A stretch of 64,000 bases of DNA from Zygnema cylindricum. Lineage: Eukaryota; Streptophyta; Zygnematophyceae; Zygnematales; Zygnemataceae. The notes beneath the pieces were generated by a model. That model searched no databases. It was not told the DNA's origin and saw only the letters and a list, made by a program, of their open reading frames with translations. Positions 56,378 through 64,000 of this stretch are shown here, piece after piece (the stretch's first letter is position 1; the number at the start of each line of letters is the position of its first letter). Position numbers and translations under genes: made by a program. Location: positions 42,918 through 106,917 of the forward strand of contig JBBHKE010001847.1 in NCBI GenBank assembly GCA_037447655.1, written 5' to 3'.

Positions 56378-59151
56378 GTTAGGAGAAGCTTTCCAAACTA
56401 AGAGAAAAAAAAAAGGGAAATAAAAGTAACCTCTGAAGTATAGGCTGAAATTTAGTTTCTAAATAGTTTATAAGGTTCTAAACAATGGGACCTTCAAACA
56501 GGTTTCTTAGTTGTCAACCAGTGCCTGCAAACATTAAAAGCAAAAAAAAAGAGGGGTGGGGAAGAAGGGAGGGAGGGGAGTGAGAACGGAGGGAGGGGAA
56601 GTGAGAAGGGCGGGAGGGGGAGAGCGAAGGGAGGGAGGGTGTTTCAACGAAAAATGATATCCAATAACTCGAAATTTTATCTTCTCTCCTTTTCAAATCC
56701 TTCCTAAAAAATTCCAATAAAGTAATGTTGGAGAGGGAGAGAGGGAAGAAGGAAGGAGAGGAAAGAGAGGAAAGAAAAAAAAATGAGAGACAAGCGGTAG
56801 TCCTCTAATTTCCTTCCCTCCCTTCCTTTCCTCCCCTTTCAGCTGCAAACTGCCACCATAGTTCCAAATTTTTTCCTTGCTATTCGGAAAAATCACAAAT
56901 TTAGCCCTATTTTCACTCGAATCGCAAGTTTACCAGTTCTTTATATCACTCGAGTCGCGAATTAAACCGGATTTTTTTACTCACATCGCAAAGTTAACCG
57001 TTTTTATCACTCAATTAGCGAATTCAACCGTTTCTTTTTCACTCTTTGAATACACCTTAACAGCATAGGTAGGTCCTGACCGAGAAATGTAAATTTTATT
57101 TTTTGGCTGGACACAAAATTTACAGTAGAAGGGAAATCAGCTGGAGAAATTGGCAAAACTGTACTTTAACATGAAAAACAGGAGAAAGAAAGAGATAAGA
57201 AGGATTCAAAATAAATAGAACTAGAAACTAAGACAAGGTCAGACAGGCTAAAATGAGGTCCAGGAATACGAATTATATTTCAAAACACGAATTTTATTTC
57301 ACACTTATCCTGTATACATAACAACTAATCGATTTTGTAAAATATATACAAATATACATTTGTTCCACACAGAAACGGACCTGGTAATGTCAATCTGGTC
57401 CTCGTCCATAGCGGTACAGTATTGCAATAGTAAAAAGTCAGGCATAAACTAAAGCCTAAATTTGCTTCCAAACTAAAATTCAAAACAAACTTAGGGTTTG
57501 AACCTCTCAAATCGCAGAGCCCCAACGCATTTTCGGTGATCACGAAAAAAATCAAAGTTAGAAAACGAACTTTTACGAACAGGACTGAAGAATTCGTACA
57601 GGCGAGATTACAGTATAGTATTTTATCTAAAGCGTACGTACAGAAGCCACAGCTGTTCGTAAAATTGAGTACATTATAAGGTACAGTTTTTGGATATGCT
57701 TGTACCTTTTGTTAAAATACCGGAGGCTGGATTTCCATGTTTCAATCTAGTTCTGTCATCGAGAAATAATGCGAGTTTTCCGGCGGGGGTTCATGTTACA
57801 ATCCAATTCTAAATAAATCGCCACTGTAACGAAGGGCTCTTCATTATGGCTAAAAACAAGAAAACTAACCAATAGAAACTCGTTATCCGACAGCGATATA
57901 GAGCTGGATTGGAACACCAAAAATCCCCCTTAATCTTTAAGGTCAAGCGATCATATCACAGCGTACGGTTTCGTATTTACTGTAATATAAAAAAAAGGGG
58001 ATGATGCGTCCCCATGTTGCAGGATACGGATTGAATCTAGAAAATGAGCGGTATGTGGCACACAGAGTTTGCGCCAGAAGTCAAGCCCACGTGGACGACC
58101 ACTTTAATCTAGGAAGATCGGCTTCAAAAAGCTTCTAAAGGCCACGTGTAGAGACTAATACAGCTGCTTGACGTGGTTATGTCCGTACAGAAATAAAATA
58201 CACTTCACAGGTAGTTTAGTGTTGACTACGCTGTTTTTAATGGAAAAGGTTTGTAGTATCTTTGGCGGCAGAGTGTCCATTTTATTTTTTTTCACTTCAT
58301 AAAAGCCACAATGCCACATGTTTGTTGAATACGTTTTGGAACACGCGTTTCCGAGAGGACGCGCGTTCTTGCAAAGCCGCGAATATGGCGCCAGATTTAA
58401 TGCCATAATATGTATGGTGGAGATTCGCTTAAACCGGATAGGGTGACTACACCAATCTTGTGCCACGCGTTAGCACGCTGTACATGTAACGCCTCATCCG
58501 TCATCAAAACTGTGGAATTACTGTTTCTCGGGAAGTGGGTGTAGGGGGTTCAGGGACTAAACCATTAAGGACAGATATTTGTACCATGCTACAGTACTAT
58601 TCAGGTGCTTTTAGATCACTGTATGTACGACCTTGAACAAATCAAGCAGCTGTCTTCTACGTCAAATGTCAGCACCGACCAGTATAGCAAGCATAATACA
58701 TGTAACGTGGCATACTGCCTACATTTTAAGACACTTGGCGTGATATTACGCAAGGTATACTGCCACGAGTCGCTATATGAGAGATTTTCCGACATCTGGC
58801 GATGTTCAATCAAGTGCTCTCCAAGATCCATTCTTTTTAGCGCAAAGGAGATTCTTCCCGTTTTGTCGGCCGATCGTTTGTGTCGGTGGACATTCCTTGT
58901 GAGTTTTTACGAATGGCGATTTGCAACGTGGCAACTTTCTTCGTGCACACTTTCCAGACTCCTTATTAGCACATAAAATTGTCGCGCATAGTTCCTGGTA
59001 AAAGTCTATTGAATAAGGCGGCTTTCTGAAAGTATTGTAGAGAGATTCCTAGCATACAAAGGGAGAACTGACTGCTGTAGAGTGCATTGTCTCCTCAAGC
59101 TCAAACCTCGATTCTTCTTTAGAATCTGTTTTATTTGTCCTTTTTATAATC
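56378..59151. promoter_or_regulatory. Divergent intergenic region of MFP1-like and phosphorylase genes
   Basis: 2.8 kb without a supported gene. It contains GA-rich tracts at 56555-56635 and 56730-56790, the G-box CCACGTGG at 58087-58094 and a second ACGTG core at 58143. The ORF 58605-58976 shows no recognisable domain. Promoters of both genes should lie here. Confidence 0.45.
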
Positions 59152-62100
59152 ATGGTTGGGCCAGCTCTTGCTGTCAAAGAAGAAACAGCCGGTGGTAAGA
59201 ATGCTGTACAGAAACAGGCTTTCTCGCGAGTCGTGCCAGCAATTGCTCATCCGACACCATCAGATTCCTTTGCTGTGGCAGCGAACGTCAAATATAATCA
59301 GTTGTTTCAGCCACATTTTATGCCCCATAAGTTTGAACCTGAGCAGGCATTCTATGCTGCTGCATTGAGTCTACAGAACACGCTTTCGCAGGTGAGATTA
59401 CTCTTCAAGATATCAATAACATGCATTCCACTGCAATCAAAACTGTAGCACGGATTATGAACCTGATTCGTTTGATGCCTTCCAACAATTTGATATGGTC
59501 ATAGCTGAATGAAATATGTGATTGCGTACTGATCATCTGTTATCTCTCTTTTCCTGCAGCAATGGAATGAGACGTATTCTGAATTCACAAAGGAAGATCC
59601 AAAGCAAGCATACTATCTTAGCATGGAGTTTCTTCAAGGACGTGCTTTGACCAACGCCATTGGAAATTTGGGAGTAACAGATGCATATACAGCAGCTCTG
59701 CAAAAGCTGGGCTATGATTTGGAGACTATTGTTGAGCAGGTACTCTCCAAATACATCAGCATCTGTTTAAAGCAGCATAATTTCTCTAGCTGACAGAAAC
59801 AGAAACGATTTCTATGTTTTTTTTTCGTTTGTGATATCATCACTTTTATACAATAGCGCAGAACTGACAATTATGGCTTCGGGTTTATGGCAGGAACGTG
59901 ACGCAGCACTAGGAAATGGAGGCCTTGGCAGGTATGCGGCAAATGACTGACTCGTCAAATGTTTTAAGCAGTAATTCCACCCGGTTAATAAATGTAGATT
60001 TTTTGTTATGAGGTTTCGCAACTAAGTATGTATTCGGCAAGTGTGTATTTCATATTGTTTGTTCAGCGAGGTTGTAATATTAGTGTGTGTATTCAGCAAG
60101 TGTATTAAGAGGGAGAGGGAGAGGGAGATTTTTTAATTAATGCTGGGTGCTGTCACGTGTGCAGGTTGGCTTCTTGCTTCTTGGATTCCTTTGCGACACT
60201 GAACCTTCCTGCATGGGGATATGGTTTACGATACAAGTATGGCCTATTTAAACAGAGAATCACAGAGCAAGGCCAAGAGGAATCAGCTGAAGACTGGCTA
60301 GAGGTATGCATTTATGAACAAGCTAGACATGACTGATTCATAATTTCAATGTTCCAGTGCATGTTTTTCCCTCTGGAACGTTTCTGGAATGCTTTGGTCA
60401 CAATGTGATTGCCATATCAGCGTAGAGGTTTTCCGAAAAGGAGCAATATGAACCTGTTATGATTTGCCGATACTGCAGTACTTTTTAAGAATATTTTTTT
60501 CCGTATTTTGCAGGAACATTGACTCGTCTGCATTTGACTGATGCTTTCTGATGATTTAGTGAGCCATTTTCTGTTGCAGAAATTTAGCCCATGGGAGATT
60601 GTGCGTCATGACGTTGTCTTCCCAGTACGGTTCTTTGGTGAGGTGTTGACGAGCTCTGACGGCAGGTAGGCATATTGTCTCTCAAGACTGTAAAAGGTTT
60701 CAGCTTTACTCGCGTTCCTTATGCTGCATTCATTCTATCAGCAGTCTTTAATCAACGTTTGTTGGTTGTCTTATGGAAACAGAAAAAGTTGGACAGGAGG
60801 TGAAGTTGTTCAGGCTCTTGCTTATGATGTGCCAATTCCTGGCTACAAAACAAAAAACACCATCAGCCTTCGATTATGGGATGCCCGTGCTTCTGCAGCG
60901 AATTTTGATCTCTATGCCTTCAATGCTGGGGAGCACGACAAAGCGAGCCTTCTTCAAGCAAAGGCAGAGCAGGTAATGTAGACATCATCAGAAAATAAAC
61001 ATATTAGAAGGTCAGAGAAGAAATTTTGTTTTGGTTCTGATTCATTACAAGTTTGGATAATCTCAAACAATGTTTACCGGGAAAAAGGCGAATAAGGGCG
61101 TTTTCGAGAAGGACTTCTTCTTTCGGTTCTGATTGGTCATAAGCTGGATAATCTCAAACAATGTTTGTTTCTTACAATTTTGTTGGTAATGTAAAATCCT
61201 GCAGATATGCCTCGTTCTTTATCCGGGCGATGCCACAGAGGAGGGAAAGCTTTTACGACTGAAGCAACAATATCTGCTGTGCAGTGCATCTGTCCAGGTC
61301 TATTTTTTATAATGGTTTTTTCTTTTTTCCAGATGCCTTTCAATTTCTTGTTCTTAATCTTGTTCAGATCTATGATTTTGATGTAGAGCCTAATGGTTTA
61401 TGAATTTTTCTCTCCTCCCTTCTCTACCTCTCCGCCTCACTCTTCCGTTCTTTCCTATCTAAAAAAATTCTTCAAAAGTGGACTTCTTTCCCGTTCTCTC
61501 TTTTCTCTTGTCTCTCTTTATTGCCCCTCCTGTTTTCCATTTCATTCTTCCACACTCCTTGCACTCTATCCGTCTGTTGGATTTTTTTTTTGTCTATTTA
61601 AAAATACCAAAAACTTGCCATTTGTATGTTGCAGGACATTATTGCAAGATTTAAGGAACGACGACCGCAAGGACAGCCAATCAACTGGCAGGAATTCCCA
61701 TCAAAAGTGGCCCTTCAAATGAACGACACACATCCAACATTGGCTGTACCGGAGCTCATGCGAATCCTTATGGATGATGAGGGCCTAGGGTGGGATGAAG
61801 CATGGAACATAACATACAAGTATGTATCACTAAATTCTTGATAGTTACTTCTTGAGACAGCTTCTAGCACGTTTCTATTTCTCGTAATGAACAACTTTGT
61901 TAAAAGGTCTTTTTCTACTTCATTGATCTGCTTGCAAAAAAATTGTGTTTTTTTTTTCTCTCTCTATCGCTTTTTCTTCCACACTGTCACCTCTCTCTCC
62001 TCCTTTCTGTTTCATTGATCCACTTCCAAAAAATTGACAAAAAAATTGTATGCCTAAAGCTGAACGTTGAATCTTTTTTTGCCACGTCAGCACATGCGGC

Positions 62101-63421
62101 TATACAAATCATACTGTGCTTCCTGAAGCGCTGGAGAAATGGCCACAATCAGTTATGAAAAAGCTTTTACCTCGGCATTTGGAAATCATTGCTGAGATTG
62201 ACAAGCAGGTAAGATTTTAAGCTTTATAATTGTTCATCTCTCCAGGAAAACCATTGTGAGTTAATTATCTGCATCCTTCTCGTCTAGAAGGATAGGGACC
62301 AGCATTTCCAACTTTGTTTTTAAATTCATGAGTCATGTCTTCAGTGTTTTTATTAACCACTTAAGTGACTACACTGCTGATCGCCACTAGAGCTATTATT
62401 AGCAGTAGCATTTAGTTAGATTAACTACATTATGTTTTGCAGCGTAGCTTATTAGGGGGCACTTAACTTGAGAGTGTTATTAACATTGATTTATGATTTT
62501 GGGTTACAAAAACACTCATTCAATCAGAATGATAGCCCCAATAGTGATGGGCACTGTACTGAATAACTTTTCTGTTTTACTTACCAGTTCTGTGCTTTCA
62601 TCAAGGAGGACCATGCTGATTTAGAATCCAAGCTTGAAAAGCTGAGACCCTTGGACAACACCAGCAATCCTGAAAAGCCAGTGGTCCATATGGCAAAGCT
62701 TTGCTGCGTTGCAACTCACGCGGTTTGTTTTCCTCACTTCTTTAGTTTCTCAATTTCTGTGCCTTTAGAATTCCAGTATCTATCATGCCTAACGAAGTTC
62801 TTTTGGGAAGAATTTTGTCCTACCTTGTTTCTTAGTCTAAGGTTTACCATTATGACAGCAACCCATAGAAGACAAACTACCATTTTAGCTACACCGTCTT
62901 CTTCTGTCCTTTTCTTCTGCATTACTCATTGCATATGACGATAATGATGATTGAACTTTGAATATGAAGTTGGACACTGAACATTGACAATCAAAATTGG
63001 AATATGGGAAAAAATGCTACTTTGCATAGGTAGACCAAAATTGAAATTGGGAGTATAATCCAAACATTGAGAATCACACTTCCGATCAGCTTGAGATTAT
63101 ATTTCAATCATGATTTTCTTGCAATGCGAGTCATGTTTTCTTTATTGTTTTCTTACTTGAATGTTCTTGCTGCTTTCCAGGTTAATGGAGTAGCAGAACT
63201 TCACAGCAAGATTTTGAAGGAAGAACTCTTTCAAGAATACAATTCTATTTGGCCACAAAAGTTTCAAAATAAGACGAACGGAATCACTCCCCGTCGCTGG
63301 TTGCGTTTTTGCAGTCCCGAGCTGAGTGCTATCATCACCAAATGGCTTGGAACGGAAGATTGGGTCTCAAATCTTGATCTTCTAAAAGGTCTCAGAGAAG
63401 TGAGTGGTGGTTCCGAACAAA

Positions 63422-63453
<32 letters not shown>

Positions 63454-64000
63454 GCATATATGTATGCACATATATATATATTCTTGGTGTTGATAGCTTG
63501 TTTGCTTTCTTTCAAACGTGTCAGTTTTAGGAGAACTGGCCAGACCTGCATGACTTGACAGTGGAATGGATAGCAGCGCTAATTTCTTTCTTTGCCTTTT
63601 TGGGGACGGAGAGGTATGCTTTGTCATTAATGGGTTTATGAGTTAAAAAAAAAAACGGATTAAGATGTGATGCATCTTATGCTATTCTATGACACTTTTT
63701 TTATGATGCTTCAACTTTAAATCTTATAAGATGTACTTCTCCTTTATATCTGACGAGATAAACATAGATGCTACTTCTTTGAATCTGATAAGATATTACT
63801 TATTTCTTGAATCTGATACGATATACATTGGATGATTTTTGCAGTATGCCGACGATCAGCAGCTTCACAAAGAGTGGGCTGCAGCAAAAAAAGAGAACAA
63901 GGTCCGACTGGCTCATTACATCAAGCAGGTTACAGGGGAGGATATCGATCCAAACTCCATGTTTGATATACAAATTAAAAGGATTCATGAGTACAAGCGT
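59152..64000 (+). CDS. PHS2: Alpha-glucan phosphorylase, cytosolic-like (3' partial)
   Basis: Releases glucose 1-phosphate from alpha-1,4-glucans (starch, heteroglycan) with pyridoxal phosphate. Twelve exons are visible and all junctions keep frame: 59152-59391, 59560-59739, 59894-59931, 60165-60303, 60580-60665, 60783-60972, 61205-61297, 61635-61819, 62091-62208, 62588-62722, 63181-63399 and 63845-64000. They give 593 residues. Landmarks: [108 protein letters not shown] and [10 protein letters not shown] at the window edge. Comparison with ~840-residue plant enzymes puts the PLP lysine beyond the window. The plastid-type insertion of about 80 residues is absent near [26 protein letters not shown], and there is no obvious transit peptide, so a cytosolic form is likely. 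The isoform call is inferred. Confidence 0.95.
60980..61160. repeat. ~100 bp duplication within a phosphorylase intron
   Basis: GGATAATCTCAAACAATGTT occurs at 61055 and 61147. The preceding TTTTGGTTCTGATTCATTAC recurs as TTTCGGTTCTGATTGGTCAT. Not at an exon edge. Confidence 0.6.
62370..62558. mobile_element. TA-flanked MITE, about 189 bp, in a phosphorylase intron
   Basis: TACACTGCTGATCGCCACTA at the left, TAGTGATGGGCACTGTA at the right, TA at both ends. It shares TTAACATTGATTTATGATTT-like sequence with the copies in the AlkB intron (36.5-37.0 kb). Confidence 0.6.
63421..63480. repeat. (TA)n/(CA)n microsatellite after the exon 11 donor
   Basis: ATATATATATATACACACAC then ATATGTATGCACATATATAT, about 20 bp after the donor GTGAGT at 63400. 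Confidence 0.8.

Noticed and set aside
58605-58976. 123-residue plus-strand ORF upstream of the phosphorylase
   Set aside because: No recognisable domain or splice context; length is not beyond chance in this spacer. It could be an upstream transcript but cannot be supported.

Overview
This is nuclear DNA from a green-lineage eukaryote, most likely a streptophyte alga or an early-diverging land plant. All genes are split by GT-AG introns. The best matches are plant-type proteins: a class II CPD photolyase, a plastid DnaJ-type zinc-finger protein, an MFP1-like thylakoid coiled-coil protein and a cytosolic-type alpha-glucan phosphorylase. Introns and spacers are rich in low-complexity tracts, degenerate TTTAGGG stretches and small DNA transposons. 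The species cannot be named from sequence alone.

Layout. 26-913 (+): last two exons of a class II photolyase. 3108-6372 (-): DnaJ-type zinc-finger protein, convergent with the photolyase. 6.7-8.8 kb: cluster of TA-flanked MITEs. 9.3-14.1 kb (+): DUF1279/FAM210-like membrane protein. 15.2-18.1 kb: more small transposons, including a hAT-like MITE nested in another MITE. 18,181-27,599: a 9.4 kb TA-flanked element carrying a pogo/CENP-B-like DDE transposase and an acidic ORF1. Both of its ends match the 0.54 kb MITEs elsewhere in the window. 28,944-31,347 (-): hydroxyproline-rich (SP)n protein with two copies of an unrecognised domain and a tRNA-like sequence in an intron. 31.9-33.2 kb: MITEs. 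33,596-38,075 (+): AlkB-like 2OG-Fe(II) oxygenase with a large insertion. 38,890-40,370 (+): protein with a C-terminal J-like domain. 41.2-47.2 kb: two Copia 3' ends and a broken non-LTR reverse transcriptase. 47,722-56,377 (-): eight-exon MFP1-like gene of 1265 codons plus stop. 59,152 to the window end (+): first twelve exons of alpha-glucan phosphorylase, divergent from the MFP1-like gene.

Two patterns stand out. First, at least five genes carry tandem copies of an exon edge, usually with its splice site, repeated in the adjacent intron or 3' flank with periods of about 100-205 bp. These are decoy donors or acceptors, and in the DUF1279 gene they look like alternative poison terminal exons. 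Second, the window holds a putative autonomous transposon together with its internally deleted MITE derivatives, one of which carries a hAT-like insertion with a perfect 8 bp target duplication and an empty-site paralogue 10 kb away. All of this was read by eye; no alignment or database search was run.
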